64,000 nt of DNA from Streptomyces sp. P9-A2 (GCF_036634175.1 NZ_JAZIFX010000001.1:6324001-6388000), one strand, 5' to 3'; numbered from the stretch's first letter, positions 34,149 to 43,000 are shown. A program made the numbers and translations. Notes: generated by a model from the sequence alone, not told the origin.

Positions 34149-34823
34149 ATGAGCCGTACTGCCCTGCTCATCCTGGCCGACGGCCGTTTCCCCGCCGGCG
34201 GGCACGCCCATTCCGGCGGGATGGAGGCCGCCGTCGCCTCCGGAGGCGTGCACGACACCGCGAGCCTGGAGACGTTCTGCCGCGGGAGGCTGCACACCGC
34301 CGGACTGACCGCGGCCGGCCTCGCCGCCGCGGCCGCCACCGGATACGACGCCCTGGCCCTGGACGACGCCGCCGACACCCGCACTCCCGCACCGGCGCTG
34401 CGCCGCGTCGCGCGCCGCCTGGGCCGGCAGATGATGCGCGCCGCCCGCTCCACCTGGCCCTGCGCCGGTCTCGACCACCTCGCCCGCCACCGGCCGCAGG
34501 GGGCCCACCAGCCGGTCGTCCTCGGCGTCACGGCCCGCGCCGCCGGACTCACCGCGCTCGACGCCGCCCACGCCGCCGTGTACGAGAGTGTCGGCGGTCC
34601 GGCGACCGCGGCGGTGCGCCTGCTGAGCCTCGACCCCTTCGAGGCCACCGCGGTGCTGGCACGGCTCGCCGGCGACCTCGACGCCGTCGCCGGCGCCGCA
34701 GCCGACGCGGCGGGGCGCGTCGCCGCCGAGGGCGTCACCGTCCTGCCCGCCACGTCCGCCCCCCTGCTGGACATCACCGGCGAGCAGCACGCCGCCTGGA
34801 CCGTTCGCCTCTTCGCTTCCTGA
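34149..34823 (+). CDS. ureF: Urease accessory protein UreF
   Basis: The 224-residue helical protein opens with LLILADGRFPAGGHAHSGGM (residues 6-25), the UreF hallmark that corresponds to QLxDSxFPxGxFxxSxGLE, with a variant G/H-rich form. UreF joins UreD and apo-urease and gates GTP hydrolysis by UreG during nickel insertion. AAGGAGG stands about 8 bases before the ATG. A repeat-filled gap of 138 bases separates it from ureC. The C-terminus is short and conventional. Confidence 0.9.
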   Translation: MSRTALLILADGRFPAGGHAHSGGMEAAVASGGVHDTASLETFCRGRLHTAGLTAAGLAAAAATGYDALALDDAADTRTPAPALRRVARRLGRQMMRAARSTWPCAGLDHLARHRPQGAHQPVVLGVTARAAGLTALDAAHAAVYESVGGPATAAVRLLSLDPFEATAVLARLAGDLDAVAGAAADAAGRVAAEGVTVLPATSAPLLDITGEQHAAWTVRLFAS

Positions 34824-34850
34824 CCACACCCGGACCGACCTGGAGCCCCC

Positions 34851-35546
34851 GTGCATCTGGACCACCCCGTGACCATGCCGCAGCGCCACACCTACAGCGC
34901 CGATCCCCGGCGCCCGGACGGCAGCCGCCGCGCCCTGCGGATCGGCTTCGGCGGACCGGTCGGCTCGGGCAAGACCGCGACCGTCGCCGCACTGTGCCGC
35001 ACACTGCGGGACCGGCTGTCGATCGCCGTGGTCACCAACGACATCTACACCCAGGAGGACGCGGCGTTCCTGCGCCGCGAGGCGGTGCTGCCACCGGAGC
35101 GGATCACCGCCGTGGAGACGGGAGCCTGCCCGCACACCGCGATCCGCGACGACATCTCCGCCAACCTCGAAGCGGTCGAGCAGCTCGAACAGACCCTGGA
35201 ACCGCTCGACCTGATCCTCATCGAGTCCGGAGGGGACAACCTCACCGCGACCTTCTCCCGCGGACTCGTCGACCACCAGGTCTTCGTCATCGACGTGGCC
35301 GGCGGCGACGACATCCCGCGCAAGGGAGGCCCGGGCATCACCACCGCCGATCTCCTCGTGGTCAACAAGACCGACCTGGCCCCGTACGTCGGAGCCGACC
35401 TGGAGGCCATGGCGGCCGATGCCCGCAAGCAGCGCAAGGGCCTCCCGTTCGCCTTCACCAGCCTGACGACGGCCGACGGGGTCCGCCCGGTCGCCGACTG
35501 GGTCACCGAGTGCCTCGCGGCCTGGCATGCCGGAGCCACCCGGTGA
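34851..35546 (+). CDS. ureG: Urease accessory GTPase UreG
   Basis: The 231-residue SIMIBI GTPase has the P-loop GGPVGSGKT (residues 34-42), the [12 protein letters not shown] segment, the nickel-binding CPH in [13 protein letters not shown], the IESGGDNL switch and the guanine-specific NKTDLAP. It delivers nickel to UreC with UreF and UreD. The start is GTG 34851, 27 bases after ureF; an ATG eight codons later is an alternative. Its stop overlaps the ureD start by GTGA. No ureE metallochaperone gene is in the operon. Confidence 0.94.
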   Translation: MHLDHPVTMPQRHTYSADPRRPDGSRRALRIGFGGPVGSGKTATVAALCRTLRDRLSIAVVTNDIYTQEDAAFLRREAVLPPERITAVETGACPHTAIRDDISANLEAVEQLEQTLEPLDLILIESGGDNLTATFSRGLVDHQVFVIDVAGGDDIPRKGGPGITTADLLVVNKTDLAPYVGADLEAMAADARKQRKGLPFAFTSLTTADGVRPVADWVTECLAAWHAGATR

Positions 35547-36445
35547 GGGCCGCCGCAGGGCTGCCGGCCGCTTCCCACGTCGTTCCTCACGCCGTCGCCC
35601 CTGCCCCTGCCCCTGCCCCTGCCCCTGCCCCTGCCCCCGCCCACCCCGCAGGCCTCCGCGCCACCGCCCGCCTGCGGGCCACCCACAACGGCCGCGCCAC
35701 GACGGTCCCTCTCCTGCACAGCGACGGGCCCTTCCACCTGCGCCGCCTCCGGCCCCGTGGAGAGTGGGCACGAGTCTGCGTGCTGGGCGCGATGAGCGCA
35801 CCCCTCGGCGGGGACAGACTCGCGCTCGACGTCACCGCCGAGGCGCGCACCCGGCTGGAGGTGACCGCGGCCGCCGCCACCATCGCCCTGCGCGGCCCCA
35901 CCGCCGACCCCGCCACCTACGACGTACGGCTCACCGTCGGCGAGGACGCCTCCCTGCGCTGGCTGCCCCAGCCGTTGATCAGCACCCGGGGCAGTACCGT
36001 GCACCAGACGTACCGGGTGGAACTCACCGCCGGCTCCCGGCTGCTCCTGCGTGAGGAACAGCTCCTGGGACGCACCGCCGAGCCACCGGGTCACCTGTCC
36101 ACGCGGCTGACCGTGCGGCGCGACGGCCGGCCGATCCTCGACCAGCACACCGTCTACGGTGCCCCGGCGCCGGCCTGGGACGGACCCGCCGTACTGGGCG
36201 ACCACCGCGCGACCGGCCAGTTCCTCCTCGTCGATCCCGGGCTGGACGCGCCCCCGGCGGCCGTCCTCCTCGGTGACCCGGTACGGGGACACTGCGTTCT
36301 GGCACCGCTCGCCGACGGCCCGGCACTGCTCGCCACCGCTGTCGCACCGACCTCCGCTCGGCTGCGCCGCCTGCTCGACGCGGCCCTCGCCCGGGTGTCC
36401 GGCGCGGAGATACGGCCCGGGGTGCGACCCGGCACACCACGGTAA
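35543..36445 (+). CDS. ureD: Urease accessory protein UreD (UreH)
   Basis: The 300-residue beta-rich protein carries UreD features: [18 protein letters not shown] (about residues 90-107), [20 protein letters not shown] (about 126-145) and [11 protein letters not shown]. UreD docks on apo-urease and carries nickel from UreG. GTG 35543 overlaps the ureG stop. The first 35 residues contain a Pro-Ala repeat ([12 protein letters not shown]) encoded by CCTGCC hexamers, which looks like a disordered lead or may not be translated if an internal start is used. It ends the urease operon. Confidence 0.88.
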   Translation: MRAAAGLPAASHVVPHAVAPAPAPAPAPAPAPAHPAGLRATARLRATHNGRATTVPLLHSDGPFHLRRLRPRGEWARVCVLGAMSAPLGGDRLALDVTAEARTRLEVTAAAATIALRGPTADPATYDVRLTVGEDASLRWLPQPLISTRGSTVHQTYRVELTAGSRLLLREEQLLGRTAEPPGHLSTRLTVRRDGRPILDQHTVYGAPAPAWDGPAVLGDHRATGQFLLVDPGLDAPPAAVLLGDPVRGHCVLAPLADGPALLATAVAPTSARLRRLLDAALARVSGAEIRPGVRPGTPR

Positions 36446-37353
36446 AGAACACGGTGGCCCAGGGCGTGGGCCGATCACCGGCCGGCTTCCGCCCGCCGGA
36501 ACCGTTCGAAGACGCGCGCCTCGGTTTCGCCGGTGGTCACGTCCACCCGGACGTCGGTGCGGGCGGGGCGTGCCGAACGACGTCGCCCGTCAGGCTGCGC
36601 GGTACCCGCCGCAGGCGGGCCGGACCACTCCTGACGGGCGTGGCGGGTAACGGGGCGGAGCGTCGGTGCGGTCGGGGTGGACGACCTGGGCCGCCACCAC
36701 CGGAGGCGTCGGGAGAACCGTGCCCCGGCCCGCCGGACGCTGCCCACGTCGTGGTTCCTCATCAGCCGGCAGGAGATGCCCGCATCGGCCCAGCAGGAGG
36801 TGCCCGCTCGGGTGAGGACGTCGAGGATGCCTTACGGGGCCTGCCTCAGGGACCGCTTCACCCCCGCTCTCTGACAGGCACGCCCGGCCGGGGGACGAGC
36901 AGGTGAGCCCGCCCGAGGACACGGGGAAGGGGCGGCACGGGTTCCGGAGCCTCCCCTGCCGCTCCGACCGCGCGCGGAGACACCTCTCCGGAGCCTCTGC
37001 CCGCCCCGACCGCGCGCGGAGCCCCCTTTCCGGAGCCTCTGCCCGCCTCCCCGCGCAGCCCACTCGGAACGTTCTCGCCCTCACCGCCGGAAAGCCCGCA
37101 CACCGTGGACCACTCGACAGCTCCCGTACTCGACGCTCCGACGGCGTACGACGCCGCCCGGGCGGTCCGCCGGGCCTCGACGGACGAGGGCCACCAGTGC
37201 CTCAGCATGCGACAGCAGTCACAGGGCAGAAGAGCGGAGACCGCTGCTCGAGTGGCGGTGGGCCATAGGCACGCCGAACCTGAATGAGGTGGGCACGCGC
37301 CTGGTGAGACGGACGAAGGCCGGTACCTTTTCGTACCCTCATGGAGGCTTCGG
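36446..37353. other. 908-base stretch without a supported gene
   Basis: Open frames here are short, Arg/Pro-rich and family-less. Two things stand out. A direct repeat of about 43 bases (TCCGGAGCCTCTGCCCGCC followed by CGACCGCGCGCGGAG) occurs between about 36945 and 37050 in two full copies and a partial third. On the - strand, ILDVLTRAGTSCWADAGISC (about 36765-36830) looks protein-like but is closed on both sides, so it may be a scrap of a lost gene. The promoter of the methyltransferase gene should lie at the right end. Confidence 0.55.
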
Positions 37354-38040
37354 ATGGCGACTGCTGCCGCACGCACGGCCGACCTCGGGAACCTGTGGAC
37401 CCTGCCCGGGGTCTACGCCCCCCAGGCCGACACCCACCTGCTCGCACAGGCGCTCCACACCGAAGGCGTCACGGCGGACACGGACGTCCTCGACGTCTGC
37501 ACCGGAAGCGGCGCGCTCGCCGTGCTGGCCGCCCGGACGGGGGCACGGGTGACGGCGACCGACATCTCATGGCGGGCGGTGATGACCGCTCGGATGAACG
37601 CCCTTCGTGCCGGACACCGCGTCCGGGTCCGGCGCGGCGACCTCACCGGGCCGGTGGCGCGGCAGCGCTTCGACGTGGTGGTGAGCAACCCGCCGTACGT
37701 GCCCGCACCCCACGCGCACCGTCCCCGCCGCCACAGACCCGCGGTCGCCTGGGACGCCGGTCGCGGCGGACGGCAGGCCGTCGACCGGATCTGCGCGCAC
37801 GCCCGGGACGTGCTGCGACCGCACGGCGTCCTGCTCATGGTGCACTCCGGGCTCTGCGGCGTGGAGGAGACGCTGAGGCAGCTGACCAACAGCGGGCTGC
37901 GCTGCTCGGTGGTGGACCGCTCCTACGTGCCCTTCGGCCCCGTGCTCACCGAGCGGCTCCCGTGGCTGCGGGCCCAGGGCCTGATCGGCGCCGGCGAGGA
38001 CAAAGAGGAACTGGTGGTCATCCGTGCCGAACGAAGCTGA
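37354..38040 (+). CDS. HemK/PrmC-like methyltransferase
   Basis: The 228-residue protein has the SAM motif VLDVCTGSGALAVLAA (residues 45-60), an acidic VTATDIS (66-72) and NPPY at 112-115, the signature of enzymes that methylate planar amides or bases (glutamine of release factors, or DNA/RNA amino groups). It lacks the PrmC N-terminal helical domain, so it resembles the shorter HemK2/TRM112-partner type. GGAGG lies 7 bases before ATG 37354. It overlaps the CDGSH gene by 17 bases, implying joint function with the next two proteins. The target is unknown. Confidence 0.87.
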   Translation: MATAAARTADLGNLWTLPGVYAPQADTHLLAQALHTEGVTADTDVLDVCTGSGALAVLAARTGARVTATDISWRAVMTARMNALRAGHRVRVRRGDLTGPVARQRFDVVVSNPPYVPAPHAHRPRRHRPAVAWDAGRGGRQAVDRICAHARDVLRPHGVLLMVHSGLCGVEETLRQLTNSGLRCSVVDRSYVPFGPVLTERLPWLRAQGLIGAGEDKEELVVIRAERS

Positions 38041-38302
38041 CCGGCCCAGGCGGGTGACCGTCGACGGCAACGGGCCGATGCTGATCGAAGGACCGGTGGA
38101 GATCGTCCGGGAGGACGGCACGATCGCCACCTCCGACCGGTTCGTCGTCGCCGTCTGCACCTGCCGCCGCAGCCGCATCCTCCCGTGGTGCGACACCAGC
38201 CACCGCCGCCGCAGGAAACCCCCCGGCGCCGCACCCCGCGAGGAGGGCGACCGGCCGCACGGCCACGACCCGAAGGACATCCATGACGGTGACCACCACT
38301 GA
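38024..38302 (+). CDS. CDGSH iron-sulfur domain protein
   Basis: The 92-residue protein has the 2Fe-2S ligand set CxC-x8-CDTSH: C45, C47, C56 and H60 (CTCRRSRILPWCDTSH). This three-Cys one-His cluster is redox-active and pH-labile in mitoNEET-type proteins; bacterial roles are poorly defined. The start is GTG 38024 inside the methyltransferase 3' end, and the 3' end overlaps the next gene by 20 bases. The C-terminal 30 residues are Arg/His/Asp-rich and may be a flexible tail. Confidence 0.9.
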   Translation: MPNEADRPRRVTVDGNGPMLIEGPVEIVREDGTIATSDRFVVAVCTCRRSRILPWCDTSHRRRRKPPGAAPREEGDRPHGHDPKDIHDGDHH

Positions 38303-39308
38303 CCACAGCCCTGCAGCTGACCACAGCCCTGCCGCCGCCTCCGTGCCCGCGCCCAGGGGACCGCTCTCGGCCGGACTGTTCGCCGCCCTCGCCTCCTCGG
38401 GCCAAGCCCCTCCCGACGCGGGCGGGGCCGCGGTCGCCGACCCGTACGGGGAGGACCTGCACCTGGCCCTCTATGTGCTCTACGAGCTGCACTACCGCGG
38501 TTTCACCGACGTCGCGGAGGACCGTGAGTGGGACCCCGCGCTCATGCCCCTGCTCCGGGCCCTCGAAGAGCGTTTCCTCGACGCCCTGCGCGCCGACGTG
38601 CCCGCCGGCCGCACCACGGACGAGGCGTTCGGCGAGCTGCTGGTGGAATCCACCGACCACGGCGACAGCGTCGCCCACCACCTCGAACACCACGGGGAGC
38701 TGTGGCAGATCCGGGAGTACGCCGCGCTGCGCTCGCTCTATCACCTCAAGGAGGCGGACCCCCACGCGTGGGTCATCCCCCGGCTGCGCGGGCGGGCCAA
38801 GGCCGGCATGGTCGCCATCGAGTACGACGAGTTCGGTGCGGGCCGGGCCGAGAACATCCACGCCCAGCTCTTCGCCGAGCTGATGGCGGACCTGGGGCTG
38901 GACACGCGCTACGGCCACTACGTGGAGGCGGCGCCCGCCTGCGCCCTCGCCGTCGTGAACGTGATGACGCTGTTCGGCCTGCACCGCGCGCTGCGGGGAG
39001 CACTGGTCGGCCACTTCGCCTGTGTCGAGGTCACCTCGTCGCCGGGCTCCCGCCGGCTCGCCGCGGCGATGCGGCGCACCGGCGCCGGCCCCGCGGCCGA
39101 GCGTTTCTACGCGGAGCACGTCGAAGCGGACGCCGTGCACGAACAGGTCGTACGCCGGGAAGTGATCGGGGGCCTGCTCACCGACGAGCCGCACCTGGAG
39201 CCGGACGTGGCCTTCGGAGCGGATGCCACCGTCCACCTGGAGGGCCGGCTGGCGTCGCATCTCCTGACGGCATGGCGCGACGGGCGGTCGGCGCTGCGTC
39301 AGGGATGA
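38283..39308 (+). CDS. Haem-oxygenase-like di-iron (HDO-type) protein
   Basis: The 341-residue helical protein fits the iron-containing redox enzyme family (haem-oxygenase-like fold). Candidate metal residues are in HLALYVLYELHYRGF (about residues 59-73), AHHLEHHGELW (about 129-139) and the E-x-x-E-x-G-x-G-R-x-E-x-x-H pattern in EYDEFGAGRAENIHAQLF (about 180-197). HDO enzymes use two irons and oxygen for N-oxygenation or C-C cleavage, but the reaction here is unknown. Overlap with the CDGSH gene suggests that protein supplies electrons. The N-terminus repeats DHSPAA twice from a 15-18 base duplication. Confidence 0.82.
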   Translation: MTVTTTDHSPAADHSPAAASVPAPRGPLSAGLFAALASSGQAPPDAGGAAVADPYGEDLHLALYVLYELHYRGFTDVAEDREWDPALMPLLRALEERFLDALRADVPAGRTTDEAFGELLVESTDHGDSVAHHLEHHGELWQIREYAALRSLYHLKEADPHAWVIPRLRGRAKAGMVAIEYDEFGAGRAENIHAQLFAELMADLGLDTRYGHYVEAAPACALAVVNVMTLFGLHRALRGALVGHFACVEVTSSPGSRRLAAAMRRTGAGPAAERFYAEHVEADAVHEQVVRREVIGGLLTDEPHLEPDVAFGADATVHLEGRLASHLLTAWRDGRSALRQG

Positions 39309-39405
39309 CAGCCGGCGCCGCGCCGGGGAGGCCAGTCGGCACCGCGTCGGGGACAGCGGCCGGGGCGCCTCACCGCGCCCCGGCCGCCCGGTCGTCGGCG
39401 GGCGC

Positions 39406-39951
39406 TCAAACGGTCCGCGGGGGCAACGGGCGCAGTGCCGGGCCGTGAAGCACCTCGCCGTCGACGCCGAAGCGTGAACCGTGGCAAGGGCACTCCCACG
39501 CGGTTTCCGCCTCGTTGAAGGCGACCGGGCACCCGGGATGGGTGCACCGGGCCGACACGGCGTGCACGGTTCCGCCCTCGTCGCGGTAGACGGCGCAGCG
39601 CCGCCCCTCGACGCGCACGACCGCGCCCGATCCGGGGGCGATCTCGGCGACGGAGTCCACGTGGCTGCTCTTGAGCCGGTCGCCCACGAAGTGCCGGGCG
39701 ACCTCGGCCTGCTGCTTCAACAGCGTCGCGCCCTCCCGGACGGTGCTCTTCAGCCGGCGCGGATCGTAGAGCCCCGCCCACTCGGATTCCGCGCCGGTGA
39801 TCAGCGAGGTCAGCAGCTGTCCGGCCATGGCGCCGCCGCTCATGCCCCAGCCGCCGAACCCGGTCGCCACGTACACATGGTGCGCGCCGGGGTGGAAGGG
39901 GCCCACCAGCGTGACGAGCTTGCGGGCGATCCGATCGCAGGGATCTGCCAT
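39406..39951 (-). pseudogene. C-terminal part of a split FAD/Rieske oxidoreductase
   Basis: The 181-residue frame is the end of a FAD-dependent oxidoreductase with a C-terminal Rieske domain. It contains the last FAD-domain motif VYVATGFGGWGMSGG (residues 26-40) and a complete Rieske site: C136-T-H138 and C154-P-C-H157. Homologues run about 500 residues, so some 320 are missing at the start. Homology begins at VGPFHPGAHH (about 39908); the first 15 residues look foreign. The matching N-terminal part, same strand, is at 43001-43258. If translated it could still be a small Rieske protein. Confidence 0.8.
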
Positions 39952-40022
39952 CGCTCAGTTTCCGCAGCCGTCGACAAGGGTCAGGATCGCCATCTGACAT
40001 GACCAGCCTGATTCCTTTCGAC

Positions 40023-40057
40023 TTGACGTATGCCGATATCGGCATACGATCGCCCCA
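40023..40057 (+). promoter_or_regulatory. ArsR operator and leaderless promoter
   Basis: A perfect 22-base palindrome (arms CGTATGCCGAT / ATCGGCATACG, 40027-40048) sits between and over a -35 TTGACG (40023-40028) and a -10 TACGAT (40045-40050), spacing 16. The ATG of the ArsR gene is 7 bases past the -10, where transcription should begin, and it has no ribosome site. This is the layout of an autorepressed, leaderless ArsR promoter. Confidence 0.8.
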
Positions 40058-40398
40058 TGGCACGAGCAGCGACGACGTCGGACGTCTTCAACGCGATCGC
40101 CGAGCCGCAGCGCCGGGAGATCCTGGTACTGCTGCGGGCGGGTGAGCGGTCGGTGACCGAGTTGGCCCAGGAGTTGGGGATGACCCAGCCGGGGGCGTCC
40201 AAACACCTGCGGGTGCTCCGGGAGGTCGGGCTGGTGCGCGACCGCAAGGCAGGCAAGCAGCGCCTGTACGGCCTTGACGCCAGCGGGCTGCGGCCCGTCC
40301 ACGAGTGGACCGGCGGTTTCGAGCAGTTCTGGAACGAGAGCTTCAACCGACTGGACGCCTACGTGCAGGACCTGAAGCAGACAAGGAAAGCGGAGTAG
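40057..40398 (+). CDS. ArsR-family repressor
   Basis: The 113-residue protein is a winged helix-turn-helix with EPQRREILVLLRAGERSVTE and the recognition helix QPGASKHLRVLREVGLV (about residues 46-62). The cysteine metal motif (ELCVC) of metal-sensing members is absent, so it is of the non-metal type that usually controls SRPBCC and related genes. ATG 40057 rather than 40030 is chosen because the earlier ATG lies inside the operator. It is followed after 3 bases by the SRPBCC gene. Autoregulation through the palindrome at 40027-40048 is likely. Confidence 0.9.
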   Translation: MARAATTSDVFNAIAEPQRREILVLLRAGERSVTELAQELGMTQPGASKHLRVLREVGLVRDRKAGKQRLYGLDASGLRPVHEWTGGFEQFWNESFNRLDAYVQDLKQTRKAE

Positions 40399-40401
40399 CT
40401 G

Positions 40402-40908
40402 ATGAGCACGACAGAACAAGGAACGCCGGCGCAGTCGGCGACAGCCGACCGCGAGATCGTCACCTCCCGGATCATCGACGCCCCACGGGAGCTGGTGTTC
40501 GAGGCGTTCACCGACGTCCGACACCTGTCGCGATGGTGGGGACCGGAAGGGTTCACCACCACCACGCGGGCGTTCGAGTTCCGCGTCGGCGGAGAGTGGG
40601 ACTTCGTGATGCACGGACCGGACGGGACGGACTACCAAGAGTGGATCACCTGGACCGAACTCGCCCCACCGGAACGGATCGCGATGCTCCACGGTGAGAC
40701 CCGCGACGACCCGAACGCCTTCGAGTCGGTCCTGACGTTCGAGCCCGACGGCACGGCGACCCGGATCGAGATGCACACGGTGTTCCCCACCAAGGAGCAG
40801 CGCGACGAGGCGGTCGAGAAGTACCACGCGATCGAGGGCGGCCGGCAGACCCTGAGCAACCTGGCTGCATACGTCACCGAGATCGTTCGGAAGGGAGTTG
40901 AGGACTGA
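40402..40908 (+). CDS. SRPBCC/AHSA1-domain protein
   Basis: The 168-residue protein has the AHSA1 opening IDAPRELVFEAFTDVRHLSR (about residues 25-44) with WWGPEGFTTTT and FRVGGEWDFVMHGPDG, the standard START-like hydrophobic cavity fold. These proteins often travel with ArsR repressors; their ligands are mostly unknown. It overlaps the next gene by one base (TGATG). The module could sense or bind a small lipophilic compound. Confidence 0.9.
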   Translation: MSTTEQGTPAQSATADREIVTSRIIDAPRELVFEAFTDVRHLSRWWGPEGFTTTTRAFEFRVGGEWDFVMHGPDGTDYQEWITWTELAPPERIAMLHGETRDDPNAFESVLTFEPDGTATRIEMHTVFPTKEQRDEAVEKYHAIEGGRQTLSNLAAYVTEIVRKGVED

Positions 40909-41528
40909 TGGCCGGGAAGGTGTTCTTCAGCGTGTCGATGTCGCTGGACGGTTTCATCGCGCCCGAGTCCCTTGGGGACTTGATGGGGCAGCAGTGGATG
41001 GAACTGCAGCGGTGGATGTTCCCGCTGCGGTTCTTCCGGGAGAACCTGAAGCTCGGCGAGGGCGGCGAGGAAGGGCGCGACAACGACATCGCGCGGGAGA
41101 CGTTCGAGCGCACCGGCGCGAGCGTCATGGGCAAGCGCATGTTCGACGCCGGCGAGCAGATGTGGCCGGAGGAGGCGCCGTTCCACACGCCGGTCTTCGT
41201 CGTGACGCACACCAAGCGTGACCCCTGGGAGCGGCCGGGCGGGACCACCTTCCACTTCGTCAACGACGGCATCGAGTCCGCCCTCGACCAGGCCCGCGAG
41301 GCCGCCGGCGACCGGGACGTCCGCATCGCGGGCGGCGGCGCGACGATCCTGGAGTACGTGAACGCCGGCCTGATCGACGAGTTCTCGATCGCGCTCTCAC
41401 CCGTGCTGTTCGGCTCCGGAATCCGCCTGTTCGAGGGCGTGGACGCCGGCCGCGTGGCCCTGGAGCAGGTCCGCGCGGAGCCCTCCCCGAGGGTGACGCA
41501 TTTGACCTACGCCGTCCGGGAGCGGTAA
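40908..41528 (+). CDS. RibD C-terminal/dihydrofolate-reductase-like protein
   Basis: The 206-residue protein has the family start GKVFFSVSMSLDGFIAPE (residues 3-20), a middle VMGKRMFDAGEQMWPEE and the NAD(P)H-binding VRIAGGGATILEYVNAGLID near residue 140. It is related to the reductase half of RibD and to YyaP-type proteins; the substrate is unknown. It is third in the ArsR-SRPBCC-reductase operon, a trio often moved between actinomycetes. Here the trio lies inside the broken FAD/Rieske gene. Confidence 0.88.
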   Translation: MAGKVFFSVSMSLDGFIAPESLGDLMGQQWMELQRWMFPLRFFRENLKLGEGGEEGRDNDIARETFERTGASVMGKRMFDAGEQMWPEEAPFHTPVFVVTHTKRDPWERPGGTTFHFVNDGIESALDQAREAAGDRDVRIAGGGATILEYVNAGLIDEFSIALSPVLFGSGIRLFEGVDAGRVALEQVRAEPSPRVTHLTYAVRER

Positions 41529-42132
41529 CTGTCCCGAACTCAGCGCTCTCCCGCCGAGGTCAGCTGCCCGTGGACGGCCCGGCCCGCCCTGGCGGCGACG
41601 ACGGATGGCGATACGTGCTCACCTATGGGGGCGGGGAGCTGGCCATGTACGCCGACACGGTGTCCGCTGCTGTCCGCAGTGATCCCCGGCTACGACGAAC
41701 TTCCCAGCGACGAGAACGGCGACGAAGCAGCGTTCGTGGCTCGCTACGAGGCGGCGATCGAGAGGAAGAGCTGCGCTACACGGCCCGCCGCTGTCTGACC
41801 GCCGTCGGGCTGAAGGCCGCCGGCGTCGAGACAGCGAATGCCACCTTCGCGGCCCGCTGCGAAGCGATCTGGGGCCAGGGCACCACCACCGTGGCCTCGG
41901 ACTCCACGCACTTCAAAGCCTGGGACCGCAACATCTTCACCGAGTGGCACTCCCGTTACGAGCTCCAAGGAGATCTGGTGCCGGAAACACAACCTCCAGG
42001 CCCCGGCGAGAAGGCCGGGCGTGCCGCGTGTCAGACGTGGCCACCGCACCACCCGGAGGCTTCAACTCATTCCGGGAGTCCTGCGGTGGCCACCAACGAC
42101 GCTGAAGGGAAGCTCAGAGGCTGCCCAGTTGG
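41529..42132 (+). mobile_element. Gene scraps including a Tn3-family transposase fragment
   Basis: Bases 41771-41962 read LRYTARRCLTAVGLKAAG, then NATFAARCEAIWGQGTTT and VASDSTHFKAWDRNIFTEWH. This is a clear internal piece of the DDE domain of Tn3-type transposases found in Streptomyces. Neither the start nor the end of that gene is present. Just upstream, in another frame (about 41666-41798), VIPGYDELPSDENGDEAAFV belongs to a different unidentified gene. No terminal inverted repeats were found by eye. Nothing else is coding before the DUF4232 gene. Confidence 0.75.
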
Positions 42133-42675
42133 TTACAGCCCGACCGGGTTGAGGTAGGTGGCCGGGCGGGTGGCGCCGTCCTGCTTGAGGATCTGGCCGC
42201 CGAACGGCCACTTCAGGGTGAAGTGCTCCGTCTCGTTCGGCGGGGTGACCAGGAACTTTGCCGGAACGAACTTCTCCTTCTGCGGGGTGGACTTGGCCAC
42301 CGGAAGCAGGTTGATGCTGAAGTCCACCGTGTCCCCCTGCTTCAGGATCATCTTTGCGGGCTTCTTGGAGGAGCGCGCCAGCGACCAGGTGCCGTCGGTC
42401 TTCTGAGCACCGGTCATGTCGACACCGGCGAAGCCGGACAGGGTGCAGGTGCGCTTGCTCTGGTTGGTGAACCAGATGTACGCCTGGGTCTGCTTCTTGG
42501 TCTGCTCCATCTCCGGCTTCGCGTCATCCCCCATGGCGAAGCCGGCCTTCAGGTCGGCGGTGTGACAGCGGGTCGGCTCGGCCTTGGCGGGGGCGGCCGA
42601 GGCCGGGATGGTGGTAGCGGCAGTGCCGGCGACGACGACGGCTGCAAGGGCTACGGCGGTCAGCTTGCTCTTCAT
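42133..42675 (-). CDS. Exported DUF4232-like protein
   Basis: The 180-residue protein has a classical signal peptide (MKSKLTAVALAAVVVAGTAA, cleavage near the ASA at about 28). The mature beta-rich domain has two cysteines (in TRCHTADL and RTCTLSGFAGV) that can pair, as in DUF4232 proteins. Their function is unknown; they are commonly secreted or lipid-linked in Streptomyces. The ATG at 42675 has GAGGGGA about 12 bases upstream. It lies inside the interval that separates the two FAD/Rieske halves. Confidence 0.82.
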   Translation of the reverse strand: MKSKLTAVALAAVVVAGTAATTIPASAAPAKAEPTRCHTADLKAGFAMGDDAKPEMEQTKKQTQAYIWFTNQSKRTCTLSGFAGVDMTGAQKTDGTWSLARSSKKPAKMILKQGDTVDFSINLLPVAKSTPQKEKFVPAKFLVTPPNETEHFTLKWPFGGQILKQDGATRPATYLNPVGL

Positions 42676-43000
42676 GAAGTTTCGGGTTCCCCTCGAATGC
42701 GAATCGGCGCGCGAGGTCAGTGCGCGCCCTACGCGCCTGAAGATGTGCAATGCCTGGGGGAGGTTCGGTGTGCCGGAGAGCTTTTTTCCGACAGCCAGGC
42801 TCCCAACTGTGGCCGCGTACGAGAACTCATGCGGTGCGGTCCGTTGCAGCGTCGTGGGGGAGGACACCGCAACGGCCCGCGACCTCGCTCAGCGTCCGGT
42901 CCAGCACAGCGGGACCGATGGCGGCGTGCGACGCCCGTATCCGACCTGAATATCACGCTGAGCTACATGGCACTTGGTTCGCCGCTCGTTAACGACACTC
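42676..43000. other. 325-base stretch without a gene
   Basis: It holds the upstream region of the DUF4232 gene and the junction with the broken FAD gene at about 43000. The only AT-richer patch is 42945-43005. No coding frame or clear repeat is seen. Confidence 0.6.

Noticed and set aside
31908..35801. A 1297-codon open frame on the - strand opposite the urease genes
   Set aside because: It crosses five well-supported urease genes and shows only low-complexity composition; the catalytic residues of UreC and UreG are all on the + strand.
40030..40056. Upstream ATG at 40030 as the ArsR start
   Set aside because: It lies inside the operator palindrome and upstream of the predicted -10, so it would not be in the message.
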